Shown here piece after piece: positions 22,301 through 31,198 of a DNA stretch of 35,183 nt. Both the position numbers and the translations under genes were made by a program. This stretch comes from Reticulitermes lucifugus (taxonomy: Eukaryota > Arthropoda > Insecta > Blattodea > Rhinotermitidae). A model generated the notes under the pieces. That model saw nothing but the letters and a program-made list of their open reading frames with translations. It was not told the origin of the DNA and made no database searches. Each line of letters opens with the position of its first letter. The stretch's first letter is position 1. The stretch is taken from positions 59,717-94,899 of the forward strand of contig JAKCWW010000406.1 in NCBI GenBank assembly GCA_026260175.1. The letters are read 5' to 3'.

Positions 22301-25300
22301 TTACCTTTCACCTGAGGTGACGGAGAAAGAGCACGAGAAAGCTCAGGATAGTCGGCAGTGTCGCCATTCAAGAAGTTTCCTATGACATGGAAATGAGACT
22401 CGATATCGATGTGGCAGCTCGGCATCATAATCGTTACCATGACCTGGAGGCCCATGGTTCATATCTCACAAAAAGGCGCAATTTAAGCTTGTTGAGAAGC
22501 TGGGACAGCTCAGTCCATATAGTAAATAGGCTACAGTCTAGACAGTCGAGAAATCGGGGATGGGGGGTTTCTGGGAGGGGAAACGTCTTATTCAAAGGGT
22601 CCAGACCAGCCCTGGGGCCCCACCCAACCTACTGCATTATGGGTATCAGGAGCTGCTCCCCCGGAAGTAAAGCAACTGACGCGTGAAGCTACACACAGAC
22701 CTCCACCTAGTGTCAATGTTAAGCGTACCTGGAGTATACCTTTTATTCTCCACATCCCTAAACGTAGCGGCAGTGCCTTAAGCTCATGAACAACTTAACC
22801 TTCACTTCATCAGCTGAGGTTATTCCCGTGAAATGAGAGGGTGAATATGTACAGTGGATTGGAAAGGATTGTAGACGTATCACTCGTTACATTCCTAAAT
22901 AATATCCAAGTATTCCCGCCTACAAGGACTGTGGGGAACCACGACATTTTTCAATCTATCGAGCTACACGACGGCCAAAACTGGAATCTGGTACTTTCAC
23001 AGTATGGCGTACCGGAAGATATCCCGTTCTTTGTAAACTTTTATGTTGGGCTAAGGCCACTCCATTTTGAAACACGATTCAGTTTAAATGTAACAATTAC
23101 TTTGGACATTGCCTATCATCTTAGGATTTTTCAAACACAAAGTTTCGTAACGTGAATTTGTTGTCATCAGATATGAAGGTTTTTGGCCCCTTAGAAAGAG
23201 CTACTCTTATTCACTGGACACCGATATGATATTTCATATTAAGCTGTATTGACCCAAAAGTATATTTCACTGTTATCAGTAGTACAGTCACAACCAACAC
23301 ATACATTTGTGACACGTAAGCAGGCTACCGGTTTCAGCTCAAAGAGCCATCATGAGGCCTATGACAGAAAACTGCTGTATTTACGGTCGGGGGAGTTTTT
23401 CCTTTTACCAAAATGTATGGAGTTTGATTTTCATAGTTTTCTGTCATAGGCCCGATGATGGCTCTTTGAGCTGAAACCGGTAGCCTGATTAAGTGTCGCA
23501 AGTTTGTGTGTTGGTTGTGACTGTACTACTGATAACATTGAAATATACCTTTGCATGTACATACCAACGGGGATGTCTGATATTAAAATTATATTGACCC
23601 AGTTTCAGTGAAAGTTGTCTAAATGCAAAGTAAGGCAATATAAAGTAAGGCCCAGAAGTCAGTTAACTGGTTAGCAAAATGTAGAACAAAATACGTTGAA
23701 AATTACTTTTTACGAGACTTGTGCGACATGATATAATCCATGTTATATCAGAATCAACGAACGGAACTGATCCGTATCAGCGTAAACAGGTTTAACCGTG
23801 AACATTCCCTTTATTATGTGAGAACGTATTCCGTTAATTGACTTATGGGCCATTCTGTGTATACAGAAACCACAGAGAAATGAAACGTAACCCCTAGAAG
23901 GTATAGTCAAAACCCATCAGACTCTAGGCAACTTTAAGAAAAGAAAATGCTAATATGGGGGTAGACAAACGACAAAATTCCCAACAGATACGGGACGAGT
24001 GGACTAAACGATATGTTGGCGGGAGCGGCAAGAGGGAGTTAGGATAAGCTAAACTGCACTGCCATTTGCTGACCGCTTAAAGTTACACTGAAAAACGAAA
24101 TCTAAGTAACGGGAAATACGCAGACTGCACTGGTTTGCTGTTGTTGTTTATGTATAAGTTTTTTCGTGCATCTCATAAACCCCCAGCTTTATGGCAACTT
24201 ATACCGTGACCTTCATCTTACGCAGGTTGGGCTCGATCATATTTTACACCACTGAGATTATTTCTCTCTTTCCTGAAACGCACACAGACGCTCTGCCCGT
24301 TTTACCACTGTAGCTCCTGCCAGATTCACAACAAATGCTGTAAACGCAATGCCATGTATCCTCAATATCACTATCGGGTTACATTTTTGCCTGTCAGTGA
24401 ATTACGGAGGGTGTTTTCATTTAGAAAGCCGTCCTAATTTTATATATGTTCTCAATCCGTCTGCAATGTAAGATATACACTTTATATGGGATTGACCAGA
24501 GGGCCAAACGACTTCTCTCCATGCTAACCCGATTTTCATTCCATGATTTTTTTGCAATAAAATAAAAGAAAATTTGAAGATAAACAATGAGTGTCAGATT
24601 GTGTCTCGTATTCCCGACCTCATTCAGAAAATTATGCCCTTATTCAATAAATGCTCTATTAAAAACCCTTTTTCGAAAGAAATGTGTGACTGAATTGGAA
24701 ATGATGATGAATGTTGTTAAATGTCCTATTTGCTAATTTTAAAATTAATAATGTTAAGAAATTTATCATTTTGTGAATACTGATATTAAGTGGGCATCAA
24801 TAAATTAATATAATTCATTTTTTAAGGTAGGAATAAAAATACAACAGAAGCTTCAGCAGCTGTGTCATAAGATTCCACGGCATTACTCTGAGAGCAGACG
24901 GGAGGTAAGATTAACGTTCTAATTGAAATAAAATGCATACAAGAGAAATTTCCAATACAGGAGTATTTATTTTATAATTGTAGGCTTACAGTGAAATGTT
25001 CAGAATTCGAATATCGAAGAAAACTAGAAAGAATTGGGTTACAGAAATAAAATTTGCTCTCATTCTGTCTTGTGTTCTGCCATGAAGGCACAGGCCTAGC
25101 AAAAGACCGATCTCCTATCCAAGCGTGGCATTGTACGTCTGTACAAGACAAATTGTTTTAGCATTATGACATGGAATATGATAGAGTGTAAAGATGTACG
25201 CCCTTTTCAATTTCTTAACCAGTTGACCGATTTGCAGAACTTTATATTAAAATTCTGCCAATGGAGGATACACCTTCATACTTTCAAATTGCCTAAAATA

Positions 25301-27947
25301 AGTAATCACAACACGCCGAACTTGTGAGAATGGAGCAGCATTAACGCCACTTAAGTTAGGACCCTGCACTTAAAATGATGCACTATAAAAGTCTTAAAAT
25401 ATGTGACTTTTATGGATTGTAAATAACAGCATGGGCTTTGGGAAAGAAGTTTCTTTAGCTTGTGGTTTGGTGGCGATAAGTGGTGAGTGATCAGAACTGC
25501 ATGTGTGAGTTTGGAATGACGATGTGTCATAAACTTGTCCAGAGGTAAAGTGTAAGATATTCTTGTAAGTCAACAATTACAAACATGACGAAGCCGCGAA
25601 ACCTTGAGATTACATACGACAAATCTAATTTAGACAGCATCAGTACTTAGGTAATAAGTTCCTTACACATGAAAGTAAAATATCAATAACAAAAGTAACT
25701 GAGCTCTAGGAACAAAAATGTAAGCAACAGCAAAGCAGGCTTTAGGAATTGTAGTCGAAATCCCTTTTTATAACTCACAGTACTATTTTTCACGTTTTTA
25801 ATATTTCTCACATTTTGTTCCTTCCATAATGGTAACAGATAATTCCCATCGAAGAGTGTCATGTACTCGTATAATAAGTCACTTTCATATGTGTCTGTGC
25901 GCCACTCTGGCTAACGTGATTTGTGTCCTGCTGTAGAAGCATTGGGAATATTAACGGCTCTACATTACTTATACGAACTATTTATTGTTCACAGGTAAGG
26001 CTTTTTATTAAAACAATTGTCGAAAACCCTCCGACAGTCAACTTCTCAGGCTTCGTCATAGTAAACAGAGGACTGCAGACATCGGTAAGCTTATCTCCTA
26101 AATAGATGTTACGTAAGATCACTTGTAAAGACTTACATTTAAAGCTGTGTAGGTTGAAACACAACTAAAATATAAACAAAATGTCAGACTCCACATTACA
26201 GCAAATATACTGAGTGTCTTTTACAAAGATAAACCAAGTACTCATACTTTGGGAAATAATTTTTTTTATGTCGTAAGTGGGACAAAATGGCGGGCAAGAT
26301 ACAAGGATTTTGAATATTAAAACAGAAGATATAAAAAGCAACCATTTTGCTTTAAAGTTTATTGATTCTACTAGTACTAGAAGCTGTGGCGAGACCACAG
26401 CATAAAGTACCACGAATCAACCCCCTCCACTTCTCATTGGAGTTGTTACATTTATCCTTAGAGTAACCCACATCCCTGTGTCCCACCTTAGTCGTCTATC
26501 CATTCTGTTCAAAGAAATGTTGGAACTGATTACTTTTGCCAACACTTTGTCAAGTTGACATAGCCCACGGGTGGCTGGAGGGAATGCAAAAGGGCGAAAT
26601 GTATGGGACCTGCCTTAACATTCTTAGATATGTGGGTTTCGTACTGTAGCCCCAGTAGGGCAAATGCAAGAGAAATTTGAGTACAGACCCTGTCCATTTT
26701 CTTTCACTAATGCTGGATAACTTTTTTATTTAATAGAGGCTTATTAATAATGGAGGCCAATCACCACCTTACTTAACACTGACATAATGATTAAAGAGCG
26801 GATACGTAACCTGCATTTGCAAATAAAAAGTGCACATAAAATTCTGATCTGGGAACCTCAAAGGAAGGAAACATGTTGGAGACTGGCACTGGTAGAAAGG
26901 ACTCAAAAGACACAGGAGCGTGAGAACGGAACTAAAGTGCACGAGAAAGAGCCAAAAGACAGGCTGTTGTAAACACCGTAAAGAAATTTGGCGTTCTTCA
27001 AAACGGACAATTCCTTTATCCGCTCAATAATTATCAATTTTGAAGAAATATTTTGCACCAAGAAGTCAATTAATTGCAATATAGGCGTTGTGTTATTTTC
27101 AGAACTGAGGTTTATAACCGTGTAGGGTTCACCAAATATTTTGTGCTTTAGTTTAGAATTGTTTTGTACTTGAAATCCCGAATTTTGAATCCTGTGACTG
27201 ATCACATTTAGTGAGAATTATGTTACGTTAATTAACGTAGGCGAAACGAGTTGAAAGGTGAAAGCAATGGATATCAAAGGTCGTTCTGTAAAAATAATTA
27301 ATTTTGACCGTATCTCTCAAATAAATACCTGTATGTTGATCTGGTCTTATTAAAATTATAGTTTCATATTTTCTTGCTTTATGGAAAAAATGGACCTACG
27401 AGTATTTATGTTTAGATAATTAGATTCCCAAGTATTTTAGACACAAGTCTTATCATTAAACTGAACAATATTTTATGGCATCCTCACAATTTTACTATTT
27501 TTTTATTTTCCTGGGTCTACAGTAATAAATATACGAAATTTATAGATGGAAATCTAAAATTAATTAGGTTGATGAAAGAGAGGATGAAATGGGTAGGGCA
27601 CATATCACGCATGACAGAGATGCAAAAGGCATATAGAAATTTAGTAGGAAACAGGAAAGCAAAAAACTGACTGGTTGTGTCACAGGTGGTGGGAAGCTAA
27701 TTCAATCCCTAAGAAACGGATGGTGAGGGTGTGTAGAATCGATGGAGTTCATTGTGCATGATAATGAAAAGTCGGATACACCAATATATGGGACTATCGT
27801 TCTAATAACTTTCTGAAACTTGTGTATCATTTTCTGTTGCAGCTCATGTCTGCCATGGTGACTTACTTGGTAGTACTAATACAGTTTCAGTTAAGCGCCG
27901 AGTCAACGGGTCATACAAATGCAACATTCAACATCATTGCGACGTGA
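10126..27947 (+). CDS. Gr: Complete eight-exon gustatory receptor, CO2-receptor-like (spliced gene span)
   Basis: Eight exons (10126-10315, 12995-13251, 15226-15483, 19636-19758, 20935-21096, 24827-24904, 25995-26084, 27843-27947) join to 1263 bases, encoding 420 residues and a TGA. The length is normal for the family. Every junction has GT and AG, and no internal stop is present. Intron 1 is phase 1; introns 2-7 are phase 0. Seven hydrophobic segments lie near residues 71-94, 111-133, 167-188, 197-223, 277-295, 304-324 and 388-404. Family motifs are YRMLWLKLSKL (251-261), ENPPTVN (366-372), VNRGLQTS (379-386) and TYLVVLIQF (393-401). Insect Grs are cation-channel subunits in sensory dendrites with an intracellular N-terminus. 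The NPP...VNRGL...TYLVVL pattern and the YR-LW-LS segment resemble Gr21a/Gr63a, which detect CO2 as a heteromer. The CO2 clade is a by-eye assignment; another Gr clade remains possible. The exact start is uncertain. Confidence 0.85.
10316..12994 (+). other. Gr intron 1
   Basis: 2679 bases, phase 1, GTAATA donor and GTCCTAG acceptor. It contains a T/TCA-rich low-complexity patch at about 10735-10815 and, near its 3' end, an internally deleted mariner relic listed separately. No other coding islands were seen. Confidence 0.7.
12195..12835 (+). pseudogene. Mariner transposase relic, internally deleted
   Basis: Reading + strand with frameshifts gives the mariner N-terminal helix-turn-helix block (ITVCVKLGNNPTKTYG, then FIKEAENVEYDPGS). 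It then jumps directly to the catalytic core: KSKILLFEG, QFVPEGMDVNSEYFLEVLKS, LRLMHETA (the place of the family's LxHDNAP, with the aspartate replaced by glutamate), DLALTDCFLFP and NVTAELN. About 100 residues between the two parts are missing. A TAA sits before QFVPEG and further stops follow. It is thus a dead fragment, inserted in the same orientation as the host gene within its first intron. Confidence 0.8.
12995..13251 (+). CDS. Gr: Gr gene exon 2 (TM1-TM2)
   Basis: The acceptor is TTTTGTCCTAG. The exon begins with GT completing the split glycine codon and continues TTTTFKVFSFLTLYTM. Two hydrophobic helices follow, about residues 71-94 and 111-133, separated by a short charged loop (KQRIEYIKKEK). 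It ends at ISCWADYQ with donor CAG|GTAAAA in phase 0. The tryptophan near the end of this exon lies where Grs have their conserved W before TM3. Confidence 0.85.
13252..15225 (+). other. Gr intron 2
   Basis: 1974 bases, phase 0. It contains a tRNA-derived SINE-like repeat at about 13980-14260. A 72-codon open frame at 13402-13620 has no family likeness and is taken as chance. The acceptor TTCTCCTCATTTCAG has a good pyrimidine tract. Confidence 0.7.
13980..14260 (-). repeat. SINE-like repeat, tRNA-related
   Basis: On the minus strand, TGGCCGCGTGGTC (A-box-like) precedes CGGGTTTCAATCCCG (B-box-like with a T-arm stem). They are followed by a body containing the phrase GGCCCACTAGGGGCTGTTGC. That arrangement of a tRNA-like head and a GC-rich body is typical of arthropod SINEs. 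The locally high GC content contrasts with the intron around it. Confidence 0.55.
15226..15483 (+). CDS. Gr: Gr gene exon 3 (TM3-TM4)
   Basis: Phase 0 at both ends, 86 codons. It starts RRYEAVVGRPLHLNLRRHAA, continuing the WADYQ of exon 2. It contains TM3 (about 167-188) and TM4 (about 197-223) and ends LMEQLEH at donor CAC|GTAAGT. An identical ten-base string, CACGTAAGTG, sits 57 bases upstream (15424-15433). It is a second, equally strong donor in the same frame, and its use would remove 19 residues. Confidence 0.87.
17346..17362 (-). repeat. (GAA)n tail at the LINE 3' end
   Basis: CTTCTTCTTCTTCTTC on the + strand, i.e. a GAA repeat at the 3' end of the minus-strand LINE relic. Short simple-repeat tails instead of poly(A) are characteristic of RTE-like and some related non-LTR elements. 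Confidence 0.7.
17363..18021 (-). pseudogene. Non-LTR retrotransposon (RTE/craniofacial-type LINE) ORF C-terminus
   Basis: Reading right to left, the reverse-transcriptase C-terminus appears as FKYLGSVVTYDNDCGKDVRS, then TKLKIYTTMITPIVLYGCEM, then in other frames ERYMAQYKI/RKILRKIYGTIQDQNG, IVRTIKVRILEWADHVVRM and finally RRKKKGGRPKLRWLDCIEND with a downstream WRKKAEERSVW. These follow the order of the thumb and tail of insect LINE RTs (YLGS, LYG-E-W, RxLRWxGHVxRM, GRPRxRWxD). Several frameshifts and stops show decay. The 5' side is truncated at about 18021, which is usual for LINEs. The RT catalytic core itself is not present. Confidence 0.8.
18041..18708 (-). mobile_element. Tigger/pogo-type DNA transposon, internally deleted
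   Basis: The two ends are imperfect terminal inverted repeats: CAGTCATCCCCCGACGTTAC at 18041 onward, and the complement of CAATTATCCCCCGACTTACG at 18687-18708. CAGT...CC starts are typical of the pogo/Tigger group, which duplicates TA. On the minus strand, 18373-18717 has a 114-codon open frame running in from the right inverted repeat. It contains EDIFELLKSHDQELS and EAEKHEPETKERTWRF, which resemble the acidic C-terminal tail of Tigger transposases. The DDE catalytic domain is missing at about 670 bases total, so the copy is non-autonomous. Confidence 0.7.
19636..19758 (+). CDS. Gr: Gr gene exon 4
   Basis: 41 codons, phase 0 at both ends, acceptor ATTTGCAG and donor CAG|GTACAG. It encodes EERIAEYRMLWLKLSKLTQ and GSSMGLTYGMQ. 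The YR-x-LW-x-x-LS segment is the conserved intracellular block between TM4 and TM5 of CO2-type receptors. A longer overlapping open frame in another phase (19608-19820) is a shadow: only the phase-0 reading joins exons 3 and 5 without stops and carries the family motif. Confidence 0.87.
19759..20934 (+). other. Gr intron 4
   Basis: 1176 bases, phase 0. It holds an (ATT)n tract and short chance frames only. The acceptor is GACACGCAG. Confidence 0.7.
20509..20541. repeat. (ATT)n microsatellite, imperfect
   Basis: ATTATTATTATTACTATTAT and onward within Gr intron 4, interrupted by regular ACT units. Confidence 0.85.
20935..21096 (+). CDS. Gr: Gr gene exon 5 (TM5-TM6)
   Basis: 54 codons, phase 0 at both ends, donor GAG|GTAGGA. 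It encodes TM5 (VIGYFVEMVLAVYGLLANL), a short loop HEGFAINN, and TM6 (VVFVLSAVIFSSFIFVTCNI), ending AQYATEE. The C-N-x-A-x-Y-A stretch after TM6 resembles the corresponding CO2-receptor segment, from memory of the family. Confidence 0.88.
21965..22320 (-). repeat. Widespread arthropod dispersed repeat, copy 1
   Basis: The minus-strand translation includes KFKVVPVHAIKT, GDEWSTSRPDRFTPGKPS and LSGPHSGSGPFRVERDYLPL. This resembles the EWSASRPGRFTPGE...GPRAGLD...PCRESNP pattern that turns up as spurious protein in many arthropod assemblies. The 172-codon frame here (21937-22455) is therefore repeat-derived rather than a host gene. It pairs with copy 2 about 490 bases to the right. Confidence 0.6.
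22556..22810 (-). repeat. Widespread arthropod dispersed repeat, copy 2
   Basis: It shares GGTCCAGACC, GGGGCCCA and GCGTGAAG blocks with copy 1 in the same order and orientation, with small insertions and deletions. The minus-strand reading gives VGWGPRAGLDPLNK, the diagnostic phrase of the repeat. The copies are strongly diverged, so they are probably two separate old insertions. Confidence 0.6.
23260..23548. mobile_element. Foldback (MITE-like) element with 113-base arms
   Basis: The left arm 23260-23372 and right arm 23436-23548 are reverse complements over 113 bases with about nine mismatches, separated by 63 bases. The ends are GTATATTTCA...TGAAATATAC. The arms contain GCTGAAACCGGTAGCCTG, a phrase common in dispersed arthropod repeats. 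There is no coding capacity. Similar strings containing TATTGACCCA flank the element (about 23247-23256 and 23591-23600), possibly a decayed target duplication. Confidence 0.85.
24827..24904 (+). CDS. Gr: Gr gene exon 6 (loop before TM7)
   Basis: Only 26 codons, phase 0 at both ends, donor GAG|GTAAGA. It encodes VGIKIQQKLQQLCHKIPRHY and SESRRE. The E at its end plus the V opening the next exon make the conserved E-V pair of the last Gr intracellular loop. Such very short phase-0 exons near the C-terminus are normal in the family. Confidence 0.82.
24905..25994 (+). other. Gr intron 6
   Basis: 1090 bases, phase 0, acceptor TTGTTCACAG. No repeats or coding islands were recognised. Confidence 0.7.
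25995..26084 (+). CDS. Gr: Gr gene exon 7
   Basis: 30 codons, phase 0, donor TCG|GTAAGC. It encodes VRLFIKTIVENPPTVNFSGF followed by VIVNRGLQTS. The NPP-x-x-N-x-x-G and N-R-x-L elements are the strongest support for the CO2-receptor clade; other Grs usually have different residues at the NPP position. A longer + strand open frame here in another phase (25923-26105) is a shadow. Confidence 0.87.
26085..27842 (+). other. Gr intron 7
   Basis: 1758 bases, phase 0, acceptor TTTTCTGTTGCAG. It holds a small LINE scrap on the + strand, listed separately. The 61-codon frame at 26787 and the 100-codon minus frame at 26903-27205 show no family likeness. Confidence 0.7.
27566..27670 (+). pseudogene. LINE retrotransposon ORF2 scrap
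   Basis: The + strand reading gives LMKERMKWVGHISRMTEMQK and then AYRNLVGNRKAK before a TGA. This matches the R-x-R-W-x-GHV-x-RM ... AYRxLVGxxxGK block of insect LINE ORF2 C-termini. It is the same general family as the minus-strand relics at 7580 and 9680, but in the opposite orientation. Confidence 0.65.
27843..27947 (+). CDS. Gr: Gr gene exon 8 (TM7 and C-terminal tail)
   Basis: 34 codons plus TGA (27945-27947). It encodes LMSAMVTYLVVLIQFQLSAE and a 14-residue tail with an N-A-T sequon. TYLVVLIQF is the defining Gr TM7 motif. In the accepted inverted topology of insect Grs this tail is extracellular, so the sequon could be used. Confidence 0.92.
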   Translation, partial: LMSAMVTYLVVLIQFQLSAESTGHTNATFNIIAT

Positions 27948-28062
27948 ACAACTAATAGGCTATTGTGGAACCGTTCTGAAATAGTTACAACACTTGTGTA
28001 TTTTTAGAAATACTCTATTTCATCTTTAAAATTTTAAAGTATAATTTAAAATATTTAAAACA

Positions 28063-28068
28063 AATAAA
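28063..28068 (+). terminator. Polyadenylation signal of the Gr gene
   Basis: AATAAA 116 bases after the stop codon is the first canonical signal downstream, giving a short 3' untranslated region typical of chemoreceptor genes. Confidence 0.6.
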
Positions 28069-30749
28069 ATGCACAAATATCACGAAATCTTCTAGTGCTT
28101 TTAAAAACATTGTTGAAGAACTCGTTTGTTCGTAAATCCAAAAGAAAATAACCATAAATCACAAATAAGCGAAATTCAAAACATTTAGAAGTAATGCAGC
28201 ATAACAGGGCAAATCACAAGTGTGAAATTACAGGCCTTTGTTTTTCAAGCTTTTTCAAACTTGGAGTTCTCTGACTTATTCACACGGACATCAAAGATAA
28301 CACACCTATTGGAAGATTAATTATTCGTGACAGATTACTGACAAAGCGTATGCTGGGTTAAAGCTGTATGTTTGGCTTAAGCTCTGTCAAAGAATCCTAC
28401 AAAGTCGTAGTACTGAACGCTGTGTGATTACAGATAACTTTTAACACGCACAGGGAAGAAACATTTTATTTAATTTCCTAGTACTTACTTGAGTGCACTT
28501 CAATCTTTGTATGTTATATATTAATCTCAGAATAATCAAACTTTATGAAATCTGCTAAAGTTTATTGCACAAGGTATCTTGACACATACGTTTCGACCTA
28601 AGTGAGGTCACCATCAATGTTGCTAATAATGGCCGTGTTAGGTTCTTATCAGTGCCAATATAAATTTATCTACACGTACATTAGAATGCTTTTTATTAAA
28701 GTTATCTAAATTATTTATTTTATCAAATTACCTTTTGGCCATCCATTGCATTTAATTGTGTACTTAATATAGATTATATTATTACACTCAATTTGTTACA
28801 TATCAATAGCTTTGACTATCACTATCCATTACCATATAGCTTTCAGCTATTACATCGGTTGTAATCACTGTATGTATGCTATTTTACGACTTTCACTGTC
28901 ATTGTTCCTTTGTTTCTTGGTATCGTGAGTTAGGATGCAGATTTGTTGTTTTTCCTAAATTACCAATCATTTTTAAAGGATTAATATGTTGATGTATTTC
29001 TAGTTCGTATTGCTTAGTTGTATTCTTGTATTGTACTTCTTTGTTTTATCACTTCACGTTCCTGTGTCTTTCTAATTTACTGTCACTTGTAGTCTGCTTT
29101 GTTGTTGCCTTGTTGTTAGGCGGATGAAGAATGGATGCCTTCCCTAAATATCATGTATGTTACATACCTAATACATTAATGCTGTATTTTGTGGCTAGTG
29201 CTGCCATCTAACCACATTTTCAATTTAATTTTTTTCATTAATTAAAAAAGGACCTTTTTGGCTGTTGGGTTTGTTCCTTAAGTACTGGGCCTACATTCTC
29301 ATGTTCCTACGTATATACTATGTAGAGCGGCCCATTTTAAGTTGTTCCGTCTATATTAACATGTTAGTGTTTACTCTAGTATGTGCTCCAAATGTTTAGA
29401 TTTGTCAACATCATACTTTATACGGTGGACGTGTTTAGGATTATTTTTTACACTTTCTCTGTTTTTTGTTTATGTAATTGCATATACTCCAAGATTTTAC
29501 ACTGCCCTTTATAATTTACGCTATTCTTATACTCATTAGTATTTTGACTTATTTCAGTTTATTCATTACAGTATTTTCTTCTCCATGATCTACTTTAAGA
29601 TTCGTGTCTTTAATGTTTTATAAATCTTACAGTTTTATACCAAATAATGTAAATGTTACCCGTTGTTTCTCCTTAGTTTTCACAATATAAATATATTTAA
29701 TTATTACATAAGTTGTAAGGTTTGAAATTTTATTCATATTATGCTCATTATTGGTTGCAATTTGAAGACGCTGTTTTCTGGGTGCAAAATATTTTCGCAC
29801 AAAGTTTATGCTAAACTATTACATCAGTGTAAATTACTAGAGTCTCATTAACACTACATTTAATTCTAGAATGAAATAATGAAATTACCTTGCCAAACTT
29901 TTGGAACGGCATAATTTAATCGTAGAATGGTTATTGTGCAAAATTATGCCATTTATAAGAGGAGGATACAAAATAAAAAGGTACACCCACTTCAGATTGA
30001 AATATGAAGAAACTGTAAATCTGTCTGTAGTTTCGTACTGATGTAAGACTTGCTCTCTCACATTATGAGAAGAAGATAGCTTGTCTGAGAATACAGCGCA
30101 GAGGAAAATATTTGCACCCAGGAGGAAAAGTCTTAAGAGCCTGATAAAAACTGCATAATAAGGACCATTCTGCATGTGATTTATTAGGTGGTACAATTTA
30201 ATTCATGAAGAGATTTCCAACAACATTTATATAGTAAACATGCCAAAAACCTAAATGACTATGCTTTTCGGAAATATCTTGGCACCATCATACGAGTCTT
30301 CGATGTCTGTTTCGGTTTTCCATATGTTTGGAAAAAATACTTACTTACTGTGACTTACAATGTCCACTGTGGGCACTAACCAAAGAACGGAATGGTACAA
30401 CCTAAAATTATGCTTAATTATAACCTCTCGAATTTGAAAAAAAAAACTATTTAAAATCACATGAGTAATAAATCCTTTACACTGTGTTTTTTTATTTTTC
30501 AACACACATACCCCTGTTTGATCCAACGTACGTCTTGATTACACATGTTACACCGTTGACAATGTGGACAACATACGTAAGCTAGAAGCGTGTTGAATAA
30601 AACAGATGTATGTACTGAGAAACAGGGATGCGTACTGACAATCAATTAAGGTCACAGTGTACCGGATTTATGACACATGTCGGTTTGAGAATATTCTAGC
30701 ATTTTATTAGGTTTATTCACATAACGAACACAAACCAGCTCATCTTGTC
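28069..30749. other. Intergenic, no recognised gene
   Basis: Very AT-rich, with a T-rich bias on the + strand from about 28640 to 29760. The 103-codon minus frame at 29885-30196 has no family likeness or splice-flanked partners. Apart from the short dispersed-repeat fragment at 28575-28625, nothing else is seen. Confidence 0.45.
28575..28625 (-). repeat. Possible dispersed-repeat fragment
   Basis: On the minus strand this reads GATGGTGACCTCACTTAGGT followed by CGAAACGT. It is the same style of short inverted phrase (GAGGTC/GACCTC hairpin plus CGAAAC) found in many arthropod dispersed elements. Only this short stretch is recognisable. Confidence 0.35.
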
Positions 30750-31198
30750 ATATTCATTCATTCCATAGTTTGTCTTAAAACAGATCCATATTCGCTTCCA
30801 AAGCGAGTTCTCCATAGTGTGCGATCTAGTGCTTCCTATTCAGTTTCTATTATCCTGTCATTTTCATAATGGCATCCAGTAGCTGCTTACGTCTTCTTCC
30901 TCGTCTTCCCGTTAATTCCTTTTAATCTTCAATCACGTATTTTAGAAGGCAGTTCCTACGCAAGATGTGACCATAACAGTTAGCTTTCCTTCTTTTTATT
31001 TTGTATAGGATATACCCTTTCTTCCTTGACTCTGTGTAATACTCCATTTTTCAATCGATCAGTCCAACTGATCTTTACCATTTCAAAACTTTCTAGGTAT
31101 TTTTGATCTACGTTCCGAAGTGTCCAGGTTTCAGCACCATACAAAGCTATACTCGAAATGTAGCACTTTACTAGTTTGTTTCTTAAATGTAAGTCCAC
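30750..31198 (-). pseudogene. Non-LTR retrotransposon ORF C-terminus relic
   Basis: Minus-strand reading gives LRNKLVKCYISSIALYGAET, WTLRNVDQKYLESFEMVKI, SWTDRLKNGVLHRVKEER, then in other frames GRRGRRRKQLLDA and ALDRTLWRTRFGSEYG. That order (LYGAETWT, W-TDR-x-N, RRGRRRKQLLDDL, ALDRTLWRTRFGR) is the tail of a common insect LINE. Frameshifts and stops show it is decayed. It belongs to a different LINE family from the relic in intron 3. Confidence 0.8.

Larger units (their letters stand above)
21097..24826 (+). other. Gr intron 5
   Basis: 3730 bases, phase 0, the most repeat-loaded intron. It holds two diverged copies of one dispersed repeat and a large foldback element, listed separately. A 104-codon open frame at 22841-23155 lies between them; it resembles nothing I know and may be part of an unrecognised element. 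The acceptor TTTTTTAAG is AAG rather than CAG. Confidence 0.65.

Noticed and set aside
21937..22455. Longest open frame of the window (172 codons, minus strand)
   Set aside because: It reads through a dispersed repeat with the EWSxSRPxRFTPG phrase and lies inside a Gr intron on the opposite strand; not a host gene.
25923..26105. 60-codon + and minus frames over Gr exon 7
   Set aside because: Shadows of the phase-0 exon encoding NPPTVNFSGF.
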